Position numbers and translations under genes: made by a program
Shown: in pieces, positions 34,411 through 45,147 of the stretch
How the letters are laid out: each line of letters opens with the position of its first letter
Position numbering within the stretch: the first letter of the stretch is position 1
Assembly: GCF_905171765.1 (NCBI RefSeq)
Contig: NC_053389.1
Location: 787,006,254 to 787,070,253 of the forward strand
Source of the DNA: Bufo bufo
Lineage: Eukaryota; Chordata; Amphibia; Anura; Bufonidae
Direction: 5' to 3'
DNA: 64,000 bases
The notes under the pieces: generated by a model
Database searches by the model: none
Seen by the model: the letters and a program-made list of their open reading frames with translations, nothing else
Told to the model about the DNA's origin: nothing

Positions 34411-37252
34411 TTTTTTTTTTATTTTTTTATTTTTTTTTAAGAAAATTTTTATTTTGTTTTCCAAAAAATAAAATACATCAATCTTCCATTTCAATATCAC
34501 AAAACATTAGGATAGAAAAACATTAGTAGATTCATTTCATCCTGTATTGAACTTCCATTTTATTTGTATACCCCCCTATCCCTCCCCCCAACCCCCCCTT
34601 TTTCTTTCCGCGGGTCTACTGCTTCCAGTTGCCCCCTTTTCCTTTTCACGGGCCTACCATACCTACATCGCCTGTCGTTATTTCCAATTGCCCCATATCC
34701 GTCGCCAGACTGCCTTTTTCCCTGCTGTTTGGGCTAGAATGTTCTCATACTGCCTAACCCTATTCATCCACTCCACCCATTCCTGGAAACTGGGGTATTT
34801 AATAGTGCCCCAGTGTTTAACAATTATTATTTTAGCTAGCGCAATGCCCCGAAGCCACAGTATCTGCTCAGTTTTATTTAGATCTGTCTCTGGGAGTATA
34901 CCCAGGATGACGTAGTCAATGCAGGCCTGGTACTTCATAGGGGAGCAGTCCTGCAGCTTCCGGAATACTTTAAACCAATATTCATTTATCCCTGGACATT
35001 CCCACAGCAGGTGTTTATAGTCTCCTCTGTCTTTATTACACTTATAGCAGTTCTGTCTCTTATCTTTATAAATGATATGCAGTAATGCTGGAGTATAATA
35101 GAGGCGGTGTATCGTTTTCAAAAGGATCCATGCGTGACCCGGTGACACAGTCGATTTCTTAATATTTCTGTACACGGCGTTCCACATAATGGGTTCCCGT
35201 TTATGTAGATCTCTTTCCCATTTAGCCTCACCCCTAAATGTAATCGTTTTCGTGTATTCATGTTTAAGCTTAACATATATATGTGATATAGAAGTGTTAG
35301 ATGTCATATCTTGACAAAAATCTAAGAAAGTGTTCCTTACTATCTTCAAATAATTCTTATTCTCCGTGTGATGTATAGCGTGATGTAATTGTTCATATCG
35401 GAATCTATCAATGAATCCCAATTTAATGTCTGGTAGTATTTCATCTAAGGGCTTAATCAGTCCTTGATGAAAAACTTGTGCTATTAAATATATCCCATGT
35501 TTTTCCCAGTATTCAGCGTGACCTAATTGCATAACTTGTGGTAAGTGTGCGTTCCCCCATAGTGGAGTGTACTGAACTGCTTCAGATACACCCACCATAT
35601 CTCTAGTTTGTTGCCAGATGTACCCAAGCATTCTGCTAAACGGGTTTATTATAGTCTTAAGAACGCCAGTTTCCAGAATATGAAAGAGATCCGACCATGA
35701 TCTACAATGCTCCCCAAAGAGAAGGCAAATGCATTTGTTCCTTCGATTCCTCACACACCACCTCAATTGGGCGGCTAGATAGTATCCTTTTAAGAAAGGA
35801 ATGGAGATTCCACCCTCCTCTTTATACAGATACTGAATCTTAATTCTGACTCGTTTGCGGCCCCATATCAATTCATTAAAGAGGGTCTCTATCTTATTAA
35901 AAAACTTATCTTCTATCATAATTGGACTAGCATTAAGAACATATAGTAACATTGGTAATAATGTCATTTTAATAAGCGCTATTCGATTGATTTGTGACAG
36001 AGGGAGTTTTAACCATGTTCTGATTTTTTCCCTGACTTTATCTATTATTGGGAGTATATTCAATTTCAGATAGTGTTCCAATTTAGACCCTATCAGGATA
36101 CCCAAATACATTAAGGAGTCTGCTGGGGTCAATATACTGACCCGGAAATTGTGGCCCAATGGGACCGGGCGTCTTAATGGGAGAAATTTAGATTTTTCCC
36201 AGTTTATATCGTATCCAGACAGGGATCCAAACTCATCCAGACTTTCCATAACCCTTGGCAAAGTTATGTACCCCTTCCCCAAGAAAAGCAGCATGTCGTC
36301 TGCATATAAACTAATTTTATCAGCTTCTCCCTCGCACCCGAAGCCGGCTATTTCCACATCTTTTCTGATTTTACATGCAATAGGCTCCAGGAACAGCGAG
36401 AAGAGCAAGGGGGAAAGGGGGCAGCCCTGGCGTGTTCCTCGGTACAGGGGAAAAGGGGCAGAATACTCATTGTTAATTCGGACCCTAGATACCGGGTTTT
36501 GGTACAGAATACGGACCCATCTGGAGAAGTATTCACCTATCCTCACCCGTGACAGTACTCTCCAAAGGAAAGACCACTCCACCCTGTCGAAGGCCTTAGC
36601 GGCATCCAAAGACAGGATGGAGCAGTCCTCCCCGTCCCCCACCTGAATGTTGAAGAAAGCTCGCCTTATATTATCCTGTATGTTCCTTTTAGGAATGAAC
36701 CCGGTTTTATCTGCATGAACAACTTTGTGTATAACAGTTTTTAATCTGTTGGCTAACAGTTTGGCCAGAATTTTATAATCTGTATTCAACAGAGAGATGG
36801 GGCGATAGGAAGCAACTGACAACGGATCTTTCCCTCTCTTTGGGATCAGTGTAATGGTGGCTTCCATCCATGAAGGAGGAAGGGAACCCATTATCCAAGA
36901 TTCGTTTAGTACCTCCAGCATTTGGGGAAGAATAATTCCCTCGTGTTTTCGGTATACTTCAAATGGGAAACCGTCCACCCCTGGGGATGTATTGCCCTTG
37001 ATAGATTGCAACGTGGCCTGTAATTCAATCAGTTGAATAGGCCTATTTAACCAATCAATATCTTGTTGGTCAAATTCAGGGATCTCAATATTATTCAGAT
37101 ATTGATCTATTCTTTCTCCTTGACTCTTAGACCCGGCTTGATATAATGTCGAGAAATACCTTGTAAATTCCCTTAAAATGTCTTCAGGGTCTCGTAGGGT
37201 ATTTCCTACCTCTGTCCTAATTCCAGTGATGTTGGTACCTCCCCTTTGGTTT
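34411..37252 (-). mobile_element. 5'-truncated L1-type LINE insertion with target duplication
   Basis: On the minus strand the element ends in an A-rich tract (plus-strand T runs at 34411-34438). GTGACTTCTT occurs immediately outside both borders (34403-34412 and 37253-37262), a 10-11 bp target-site duplication. The 5' end is truncated inside ORF2. There is no nested insertion and the ORF2 fragment has no stop, so the insertion appears recent. Confidence 0.9.
34678..37251 (-). CDS. L1-type ORF2 fragment: reverse transcriptase and C-terminal domain
   Basis: The minus-strand frame is open from the truncation point at about 37251 to the stop at 34678-34680, about 857 codons; the first internal methionine is not a true start. 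Reverse transcriptase motifs in order: SPGVDGFPFEVY, LIPKRGKDP, YRPISLLNTDYKI, the catalytic D in LDAAKAFDRV, RGTRQGCPLSPLLF, then YADDM with the two catalytic aspartates. The thumb region follows. Near the C-terminus is CYKCNKDRGDYKHLLWEC, the CCHC-type cysteine motif of L1 ORF2. The endonuclease domain and ORF1 are missing. The protein would prime reverse transcription at nicked target DNA. As a truncated copy it has no promoter, so it is probably not expressed on its own. Confidence 0.9.
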   Translation of the reverse strand, partial: NQRGGTNITGIRTEVGNTLRDPEDILREFTRYFSTLYQAGSKSQGERIDQYLNNIEIPEFDQQDIDWLNRPIQLIELQATLQSIKGNTSPGVDGFPFEVYRKHEGIILPQMLEVLNESWIMGSLPPSWMEATITLIPKRGKDPLSVASYRPISLLNTDYKILAKLLANRLKTVIHKVVHADKTGFIPKRNIQDNIRRAFFNIQVGDGEDCSILSLDAAKAFDRVEWSFLWRVLSRVRIGEYFSRWVRILYQNPVSRVRINNEYSAPFPLYRGTRQGCPLSPLLFSLFLEPIACKIRKDVEIAGFGCEGEADKISLYADDMLLFLGKGYITLPRVMESLDEFGSLSGYDINWEKSKFLPLRRPVPLGHNFRVSILTPADSLMYLGILIGSKLEHYLKLNILPIIDKVREKIRTWLKLPLSQINRIALIKMTLLPMLLYVLNASPIMIEDKFFNKIETLFNELIWGRKRVRIKIQYLYKEEGGISIPFLKGYYLAAQLRWCVRNRRNKCICLLFGEHCRSWSDLFHILETGVLKTIINPFSRMLGYIWQQTRDMVGVSEAVQYTPLWGNAHLPQVMQLGHAEYWEKHGIYLIAQVFHQGLIKPLDEILPDIKLGFIDRFRYEQLHHAIHHTENKNYLKIVRNTFLDFCQDMTSNTSISHIYVKLKHEYTKTITFRGEAKWERDLHKREPIMWNAVYRNIKKSTVSPGHAWILLKTIHRLYYTPALLHIIYKDKRQNCYKCNKDRGDYKHLLWECPGINEYWFKVFRKLQDCSPMKYQACIDYVILGILPETDLNKTEQILWLRGIALAKIIIVKHWGTIKYPSFQEWVEWMNRVRQYENILAQTAGKKAVWRRIWGNWK

Positions 37253-37262
37253 GTGACTTCTT

Positions 37263-39050
37263 ACTTGGGTCATTCCTGGCTCCCTCTACTACTGCGAACA
37301 TTATTAGATAAAGGATATAGAATCTCCTGTATCTGTGCATGTTACTGCCTAGCATGTGTGCCGAAGTCATTGTGCATTACATAGATTGAGATCCGCTATT
37401 AATCTGAGTGAGGCATATTTACCTAAACTTATGGATGGTGTAAACTTGGGCTGTCTAGACCTGCACCAGATTTATCTTAGTGGCTCAATACTCATAGAAT
37501 AGAAGCTCCACCATCCAAGTTCCGAATTCGTCTTCTTTACTTAGCATACCTGAGTTATAAAAGTTGTGCTTCTTTGTACAATGATAACTGTGAAGGAACA
37601 GTTATGTTTGGGCTACCCTAAAGTCTCTTTCAGGCATATTATTCCCTGTTTCAGCTGCACAGTAGATGCATTTCTGTCACAAGTAGTGGGTTTCTCACCT
37701 CTCTTAAATGTGCCAGTATGCAGTGACCTCACTTCCCTTATGTTCCACTATGCTTTTTTTCTAGGGAACTCAGAAAGCTGATAAGGAGGGATAAATCACA
37801 CTCACAGAAAAGCAGGAGGCTCCTATGATGTTTAAAAGCAGTTCAGGATCTCAGCTAGCTCTGACACCCCGGCAGTGGACTGCAACTTAGGTGGGAGAGA
37901 GACCCCTAGTGGCCATGACTTTACAGTTTTTTTCAGGTGGATGCAGGCAGATTTTTTAATTACTTTATTTAGAAATTAGCTATTTACACCATTCTCTATT
38001 AAATGAAATGAAATTGTGTGAAAGTACAGTGACTTTAAGCCGATACTTTTATACAGATGCAAGCTACGGTTTGACTCATTGTCGGTGGTGTAGCACAGGG
38101 CAAACGGCAGGGGGTGCCAGGGAGCAGAGTTGCTTCTTTGGTGGCAGTTCAAGTATTTTAGCTATATGCCATCAATGGCTGAGATGAGACAACCCCCTAA
38201 CTTTCATAAATCATATTCACCAAAAGTTGGAACTGAAAAAGTCTGAAAGTGCCACGAACATTTATAATGGAATATAACAAACTCATGGGGAACAGCCGCT
38301 CGGTGATTGTGGAATCCAGTTGCCGTTCTGTCATTCATTACGAGTATAATGTTCTATAAATAGGTAATTAGTTGAAGCACGTGTGAATACTTTGTGGTAA
38401 CACTAATCGTAGCGTGTTGGATAAACAGGCGGCTGAGCGACACTAACAACTCCCTGGAGCATGCAATGCTGCAGAAGGCAAATACAACCGTCAGCCTGGT
38501 GATCCGTCAAGATGCAGCAATATCTTAACCGGTGAATTGTACATATATCTGAAAGAGTGGGACTGCTTTAATATGAGACAAGTTACGGCACTCTGTATGA
38601 ATGGTTATTCTAGGGACATCTGTTGCTAAAATCTACATAAAAGTAGAGTGACTTTGTAAATACATTAGTTTATTTGTCTTATACTGATTCTGAGTTACAT
38701 ACTGTATTATGCAGAGCTGCGCTCATTATTCTGCTGGTGGAATCACTGTATGCATACATTATTTTATGACGGCAGCCCATGCCAGGTACCACCACTCAGC
38801 TCTCCCTGGTGTCAGCTCTACATGGGCGCCGCTCTGCTCACTTGCCCCCTGTGCTCCAGTGGCCTGGACCCACCAGCTTTCATCTCCTTATTCCTGGCAG
38901 GCCCGACCAGCGGAGCAGCCCGGCTCTTCCCTTCTACATGCCCTTTAAGTAGGGGGATATGTACCAGAAACAGTACAGAAATGGGATACCTCCTTGGCGC
39001 AAACACGACTTCAATGGATGTTGGTAAAACTCTTTTTTTAATTAATATTA
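37263..39050. other. No gene recognised; retroelement-like end near 38990-39060
   Basis: Low-copy-looking sequence without convincing frames. The right end, from about 38990, leads into an ACGCGTTTCGG motif at 39064 and resembles the terminal region of a Penelope-like element different from the one at 39845. No tandem repeats are seen. Confidence 0.35.
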
Positions 39051-39058
39051 AGTAATAA

Positions 39059-39106
39059 GAGACAACGCGTTTCGGAGTAAGTAATTATACCCCTTCTTAT
39101 GTCTAA
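39059..39106 (-). ncRNA. Hammerhead-like motif, weaker copy
   Basis: Minus strand: AAGAAGGGGTA, loop, TTACTCC, GAAA, CGCGTTG. Stem II can form with a G-U pair and the GAAA box is exact, but the first box is ATAAGA rather than CTGATGA. The sequence and spacing resemble the motif at 40596-40643. Confidence 0.35.
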
Positions 39107-39844
39107 AAAACATAATATTTGGTAACCGGTGACATATAGTGATAAAAAAGGTGTATTAATATCAAGAGCATGTCAAGGAAAAGAATATTCAATGCATGAG
39201 AATAAATAATTAATTACATAAATAAAAATATGTCAAGGATAAAGATTGTTCAATGAATAAATGGTTAAAAACATTACTTGGCTGAGTAAAAAATAGGTAG
39301 GTTACAGTTCATACCATACATAAAATATCATAGAAAGTACTATAGGCAATATAAGGAGGGCGCAGGCTGGCAGTCAGTGACATGGTGCCTTCCCTGAAAT
39401 GGCAACCGCGTAGTGATGACATTTGATACGGGTTGCTGGATACTAAGGAGCGGTATAAGTCACATGTAGTGAAGAGATTTGCAACAGAAACATTGGTGGG
39501 CACACGCAGGGTAAGAATAGTACAGTAAAGTCCTACATGATGATGGCAGGAGAGAATAATGTGATTACCTGTGGGGTCCGCGCCGACGCAGAGAGGGTAG
39601 CTTCTCACATGTGGATGATCCAAACAGTAGAATAATTGGATGCATGTGAAATATAGGTATAAGTGAAGGGTAATGGGTCAAGGAGAATGACAAGCGATAA
39701 TTCCACATGGGGAGACTAGGGGTATACATAGTCAAGATCATGATACACAATGGGAGGCTAGATTAAGCTATCAGAACGGTAGTGATGATAATGTTAACAT
39801 ACTCATAATATACTAAGGGAGGCTGAAGGTAAGGTGTCAAGATC
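39107..39844. other. Unassigned, possibly a different PLE terminal region
   Basis: The stretch between the hammerhead-like motif and the start of the defined PLE repeat has no open frame of interest. Its position suggests the 3' region of another retroelement, but I cannot place its borders. Confidence 0.3.
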
Positions 39845-40325
39845 AATTCAGAAGTGTAGATAGGCACAACCAAATATCTGGGTCATTTGGAAACACAATG
39901 GTTTATTACACATCTGGTAGAATAATATATAAAAATCCAATATCGTTCGCCTATATGCGATATAAAACAAGGAGATATAAATTAAAAGGTTACTCAATAA
40001 AATCACCATACAATAAAATCATATGCAATGACATAGAATGGACACATATAGATGACGATACAATATAATACGTGGATGACGGATATAGATTGAATCTTGT
40101 TATTTATCCCTTCAAGGAAAAACAGTAGGTTGATCATATACTGTGCGTCCTAACACTGACACGTTCACTGTATTCACCAAGAGTTCATAGGGTAGGAATG
40201 CTGTATGTCTTGTTACTCATCCACTCTATATTTGCCCCAAATCTCTGCAAAATGTTCTTTCAAAATATCGGCATAGAACGGGGTACTCACGGTTATGGTA
40301 ACCAAACTGCGGATGGGGTTGCACG
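39845..40325 (-). repeat. PLE terminal repeat, downstream copy
   Basis: Nearly identical (a few mismatches) to 44905-45147 joined to 46087-46327. The match runs from AATTCAGAAGTGTAGATAGG to GGAGTTGCACG/GGGGTTGCACG. It corresponds to the pseudo-LTR of Penelope-like elements. Confidence 0.88.
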
Positions 40326-40595
40326 CTGTGTGGCGTCCCACCTGTGTTCAGCGTGACTGTCGTTGTTAGTGCAGGAAATCTCGTCAGTTATCACGAAAAT
40401 TGGAGTGTTCACCCTGTTGAACTTGCCGGCTTAAATCCCGGGGGTATATAGATCCGTGGACAGCTGTTCCTTGTAGCTGATCAAGCTTGTGAGCAAAAGT
40501 TTTGTAGATAGGATCCTGTTAGTTGTTTCAATTGCACATATCTGTAGTTTTCTTCAGATAAACACTTGGGTACTTTATAAATAATTCGTTCAAAC

Positions 40596-40643
40596 AAAAC
40601 GCGTTTCGGAGTATATGTAATTTCTTACTCCTTCTTCAGTGGT
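40596..40643 (-). ncRNA. Hammerhead-like ribozyme motif in the PLE
   Basis: Minus strand: CTGAAGA, then AGGAGTA...TATACTCC (a 6-bp stem II with loop), GAAA, and CGCGTTTTG. This is the order of a hammerhead core, differing by one base in the first box (CTGAAGA for CTGATGA). After GAAA comes ACGCGT, a self-complementary short stem III. Penelope-like elements are known to encode minimal hammerheads with short stem III in their terminal repeats. Position between the 3' UTR and terminal repeat fits. Activity is untested. Confidence 0.5.
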
Positions 40644-41286
40644 AACTCAACTATGAACAGACGTACCCTTATATACCTTATCTTTAATTGAAGTTGAAGT
40701 CATCCTAAATATATGGAACTGGATTGTTGTACCAAACAAAACGGCATACCAGCACTTCATTTACTTCACATAGAATGCCATACGTTCAGATGCATGCATA
40801 ATCTTGCATAATCTTCAATTTCAATAGCATAATAATCACCTAGAACAACTAAACACATATTTGGGGACATTTTCGCACAAAAAACGCATGTAACTTAGCA
40901 TTGCGGTTTTGATGCGTCTTCAATGCGTTTTTTGGTCCCACATGCCTTTTTTGTTTGTTTGTTTCCAGAGACACAAATTCATTCAATCCCATATTTCTGA
41001 TTAGTATTTTCCCATTGCTGCTGACAGGTATTTGGCAAAATGTGATTTTGTAGTTGAATACATCCAAATCTGGAAGCAGACATATATATTAGTATAGTGC
41101 CTACTCCAAATTCAGCTGTTATGTCTGATGCTATATATGCAAACATTGCAATTATAATGCGTTTCCATCTTGCTTGCATTGTATATTGCCTTCTATCCAG
41201 AATCTATATGTAATGGGTCTAACTTCTCAGTCATCTTTCCAATAGTGGACATAATGGAGAATTGTGTGGCTTATGAGGTGGTGCAG

Positions 41287-41346
41287 TCCCGGTAAGGAAG
41301 ACCCAGGATTTGTAAAATCCTCCGGGGTACCTCGTCAACGAGGGTG
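41287..41346 (-). other. Stem-loops in PLE 3' UTR (copy 1)
   Basis: On the minus strand, just after the endonuclease stop: CCTCG-TTGA-CGAGG, then AGGATTT-TAC-AAATCCT, both enclosed by CCCGG...CCGGG. The same structure is preserved in copy 2 at 48752-48807, where the first loop is GTGA. Confidence 0.6.
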
Positions 41347-41357
41347 CATCACCTCCT

Positions 41358-42057
41358 TCACAAGAAGCCGAACAATTCCATTTCAGCGTTTAAGCCCTGT
41401 GGTATAAGTGTGCTGAGTCCAAAAATTTGTCTAGATTCTAGACGTGACATACGACACACATGATTTCCCCCTCTCCAATGTAAATTGACTTTATCAATAG
41501 CTGCATACGTAAGTCCAGTGGGATTTTGGTTATGATGTTCCTTAAAGTGTTTTGACAATGCATGATTTTCATACCCCTTTTTGATGTTTGCAATGTGTTC
41601 CGAAATTCTCTTTTTCATAGATCTTTTAGTTCTTCCCACATATTGCTTATTACAAGGGCACGTAATGATGTATATTACATTAGTGGAACTGCATGTCAGA
41701 CAATCTCTGATTTGGTGAATATATGCATTGCTAGTTGAGATGATTTCTTTTAGTATTTTTAGGAAACATAGTGGTTGAACAGTTGCTACATACCCCACAT
41801 TGATAAAAGCCCTTTAATCCTATCCACTCTTGGAGTGAGGGCCTAGCTTTTCGTTTATTTGGTATAGATGGTGCCACCTTTATTATCATATTTAGGGCCT
41901 TAGTGAATGTTACTCTAGGATTTACTGGCACCAAATGTCCTATCCATTTATCTCTTTGTATAAAATGCCAATGTTTCTTTAAGATATGTTGAATTTTCTT
42001 ATATTGGGGGTTAAATGGTATAATCAATCTACAGTCCATCTCTCTTTGGGTTTTCAT
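41358..42057 (-). pseudogene. PLE linker and GIY-YIG endonuclease (copy 1)
   Basis: The first frame (42057-41731) gives the post-RT linker with HWHFIQRDKWIGHLVP and the cysteine pair CGVCSNC. A frameshift near 41750 leads to the second frame ending at 41358, which contains DCLTC, then VIYIITC and QYVGRT, the GIY-YIG catalytic motif, and the conserved ISEHIANIKKG. The cysteine residues before the motif match the zinc-binding linker of some PLE groups. The endonuclease would nick target DNA for integration. The frameshift and the lost RT core make this copy inactive. Confidence 0.85.
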
Positions 42058-42264
42058 TTTTTTAATCTTTTTGTTTGAAAAAAATGCTTCTATCCATCTT
42101 GTGGACTTTACTCAATGCTGTATCAACCACTATTTCTGGATATTCTTTTTGAGTTAGTTGTTCCTTCAGTTTACTAGCCTCTTCCTCAAATTGGTTATTT
42201 TTGGTGCAGTTTCTCTTTAATCGTCTGAACTGTCCCAATGGTACATTTATCAGCCATCTTGGTA

Positions 42265-43120
42265 GGAAAACTAGAAGAATGGTCTTTTAGGAAAACTAGA
42301 AGAATGGTCAGAACTCTGGAAACTGAAATTTAATGTGGATAAGTGCAAGATAATGCACCTGGGGCGTAAAAACCCAAGGGCAGAATATAGAATATTTGAC
42401 ACAGTCCTGACCTCAGTATCTGAGGAAAGGGATTTAGGAGTAATTATTTCAGAAGACTTAAAGGTGGGAAGACAATGTAATAGAGCAGCACGAAATGCCA
42501 GCAGAATGCTTGGATGTATAGGGAGAGGTATAAGCAGTAGAAAGAGTGAAGTGCTTATGCCGCTGTACAGAACACTGGTGAGACCTCACTTGGAGTATTG
42601 TGCGCAGTACTGGAGGCCATATCTCCAGAAGGATATAGATACTCTAGAGAGAGTTCAGAGAAGAGCTACTAAACTAGTACATGGATTGCAGGATAAAACT
42701 TACCAGGAAAGGTTAAAGGACCTTAATATGTATAGCTTGGAAGAAAGAAGAGACAGAGGGGATATGATAGAAACTTTTAAATACATAAAGGGAATCAACT
42801 CGGTAAAGGAAGAGAGCATATTTAAAAGAAGAAAAACTACCACAAGAGGACACAGTTTTAAATTAGAGGGGCAAAGGTTTAAAAGTAATATAAGGAAGTA
42901 TTACTTTACTGAGAGAGTAGTGGATGCATGGAATAGCCTTCCTGCAGAAGTGGTAGTTGCAAATACAGTGAAGGGGTTTAAGCATGCATGGGATAGGCAT
43001 AAGGCTATCCTTCATATAAGATAGGGCCGGGGGCTATCCATAGTATTCAGTATATTGGGCAGACTAGATGGGCCAAATGGTTCTTATCTGCCGACACATT
43101 CTATGTTTCTATGTTTCTAT
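42265..43120 (+). mobile_element. CR1/L2-type LINE, 5' truncated, inside PLE copy 1
   Basis: Inserted into PLE sequence: comparison with copy 2 shows CATCTTGGTA and GTAAATTACAGCTGGTG to be adjacent originally. GGTA flanks both sides (42261-42264 and 43121-43124), a short duplication. The 3' end has the tandem tail TTCTATGTTTCTATG typical of CR1-related LINEs. The first 25 bp are duplicated (GGAAAACTAGAAGAATGGTC twice). Confidence 0.85.
42335..43024 (+). pseudogene. CR1/L2-type reverse transcriptase C-terminal fragment
   Basis: A 229-codon open frame for the distal reverse transcriptase and thumb. Recognisable stretches are EERDLGVIISEDLK, LMPLYRTLVRPHLEYCAQYW, LERVQRRATKLV and the C-terminal WNSLPAEVVVANTVKGFKHA. 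The YADD catalytic motif lies upstream of the truncation and is absent. The frame is unbroken, which suggests a fairly young insertion. Confidence 0.88.
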
Positions 43121-43162
43121 GGTAAATTACAGCTGGTGTATCTAATATAGCTGTTTAGACAG

Positions 43163-43960
43163 CTAATTAGACAGATTGGTAGTGAGAGATCCTATACCTG
43201 ACACTATAGGACGGCCAGGGGGGTTAATCGGGTCTTTGTGTAATTTGGGAATACAATAAAACACAGGGAGTCTTTGTTCTGTTGTAGTTATGAAATTATA
43301 TTCTTCTTCCGTTAATATTCCCTGTGTTAGTCCTTTATCACACAATATAATTAGTTCTTGTTGGTATTTAAGTGTGGGATCACATTTAAGTTTTAAATAG
43401 GTTGTTTGATCTTCCAGTTGTTTTAGGCATTCTTGGTTGTAATTCACAAGGTCTTGTACAACTATAGCTCCGCCTTTGTCTGCCGGGCGGATAACTGTCT
43501 GTTCTTGTTCCTGTAATTGTTTAATCGCCCGTATTTGGGCCTTATTTAAGTTATTTCGTCTAGGATTCCCCTCTTTTAGTTGTTGTATATCGTGTTCGAC
43601 ACATTTCCTAAATGTTATTAGTTCTTGACTCAATTCCTGTCTAGGATATTTAGTAGATTTTACCCTTAATTCCGTGTGTTGATAATTACCTGGTGCTTTA
43701 ATTGATGCTTGTGTAGTGATAGGATTTTTCATGAAGTGTTTTTTTAAACAAAGTTTCCTAAGGAACTTTTCGATACCAACATAAGTATCAAATTTATTTA
43801 ACTTGTTGGTTGGTGCATATTTTAAACCTTTATTTAGTAAAGTGATTTGCGCGAGAGTTAAAGTGGTTTCGCTAAGATTAACTACTATATCTTGAACAAT
43901 TATTGGTGTCTCTGGTAGTTCATTCTTGGTTCTACCTCCTCTACGTATTTTCTTCTGTTT
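43163..43960 (-). pseudogene. PLE reverse transcriptase, N-terminal part (copy 1)
   Basis: Minus-strand frame includes LNKFDTYVGIEKFLRKL (upstream of 43732), then VIRPADKGGAIVVQD, LPVFYCIPKLHKDP and GRPIVSGIGSLTTNLS, conserved PLE RT blocks 1-2. It ends at 43163. Copy 2 continues with YVDRLLQPIVQ and the catalytic core, but in copy 1 that part, about 610 bp, is missing between TCTGTCTAATTA and AACAGCTATATTAG. Confidence 0.85.
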
Positions 43961-44027
43961 TGGTCTTGTGTGTGTGACCTGTGTTGTTCCCTCTGTGGTG
44001 AATAATGCCTTTGGCCTGGTGTATGTG

Positions 44028-44795
44028 CTATCCGGTTGTATGAGTCGTATCTCTGTCTCTGTGTTTGATTGTGATGTCTGTATCTGAGATTGTATTGTTT
44101 GGCGTGGTTGCCCTCTGTGTACATGTTGGTGACTGATGTGTTTTTTGTCGATTTCTCGGTTTGTGGTGGGGTGGTGTTTGGTCTAAAAAAGACTCCTCTG
44201 ATAATATTTCGAACCGATTATTTACCGGTATTGGAGGATTTTGTGTTTTAATGTTAGTGTTGTTTTTTCGATCATTAGTTTTGTATTGGAATTGCTTGTA
44301 TTCCTCAATTTCTTCTTTTTTTTTAGAAACAATTTCTTGTTCCGTTTTATATAGACTATTGCAAAGTCTTTGTTGCCACATATTAAATCGGTCGTTTTTT
44401 GGGAATTTGTCAATTGTGGTTTTAATTTGTTCAATTCTATTGGTGACCTGTTCCAATATTTGTAGTTTTCTATTGATCACCAATTGAATTAAACCTAATG
44501 ACTGTTCCTTTAAGAAATTATCCCATTGAGCATTAAATTCTGCACTACACAGATCTTGTGCAGGTGTTTTGGTTAGGCATAAGCCCTTAGGTATTTGTCT
44601 TTGTGTTATATATTGTTGCAATGATTTGACTTCCCATCTTTGCCTTAGCTGTTTTAATAATAAACTCTCTGTCTCCCTAAATATATCTGTCATTGATTCC
44701 TCCTGATTTGCACTTTCCTCGACCATAATGTCAAATGGGAATGTTTCAATAATCAATCGCTTGTTTTCCGCATTACTCCAAATATTCATCTTCAC
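44028..44795 (-). CDS. PLE ORF1-like N-terminal protein
   Basis: A 255-residue frame on the minus strand, directly upstream of the RT region of PLE copy 1. It is rich in charged and glutamine residues. Residues ~40-170 are likely helical (LLLKQLRQRWEVKSLQQYI, VTNRIEQIKTTIDKF), and the C-terminal 70 residues are polar and disordered-looking (PHHKPRNRQKTHQSP). Penelope-like elements usually have such an N-terminal segment ahead of the RT, sometimes in the same frame. Here a TAG at 44028-44030 separates it from the RT frame. No known enzyme motif is seen. Copy 2 lacks nearly all of it because it begins at the base matching 44033. Confidence 0.65.
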   Translation of the reverse strand: MKMNIWSNAENKRLIIETFPFDIMVEESANQEESMTDIFRETESLLLKQLRQRWEVKSLQQYITQRQIPKGLCLTKTPAQDLCSAEFNAQWDNFLKEQSLGLIQLVINRKLQILEQVTNRIEQIKTTIDKFPKNDRFNMWQQRLCNSLYKTEQEIVSKKKEEIEEYKQFQYKTNDRKNNTNIKTQNPPIPVNNRFEILSEESFLDQTPPHHKPRNRQKTHQSPTCTQRATTPNNTISDTDITIKHRDRDTTHTTG

Positions 44796-45147
44796 TTAAA
44801 TGTGAGCTCTACCCAAAAGTGGGGGATTAAGAAGTAAAAAGAAATAGATATATATTTGGATGGCTCCACGAGTATGTGATACCCCGTATCATCAAAAGTG
44901 GTTAAATTCAGAAGTGTAGATAGGCACAACCAAATATCTGGGTCATTTGGAAACACAATGGTTTATTACACATCTGGTAGAATAATATATAAAAATCCAA
45001 TATCGTTCGCCTATATGCGATATAAAACAAGGAGATATAAATTAAAAGGTTACTCAATAAAATCACCATACAATAAAATCATATGCAATGACATAGAATG
45101 GACACATATAGATGACAATACAATATAATACGTGGATGACGGATATA

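Noticed and set aside
35855..36646. Plus-strand frames within the L1
   Set aside because: Antisense shadows of the ORF2 frame.
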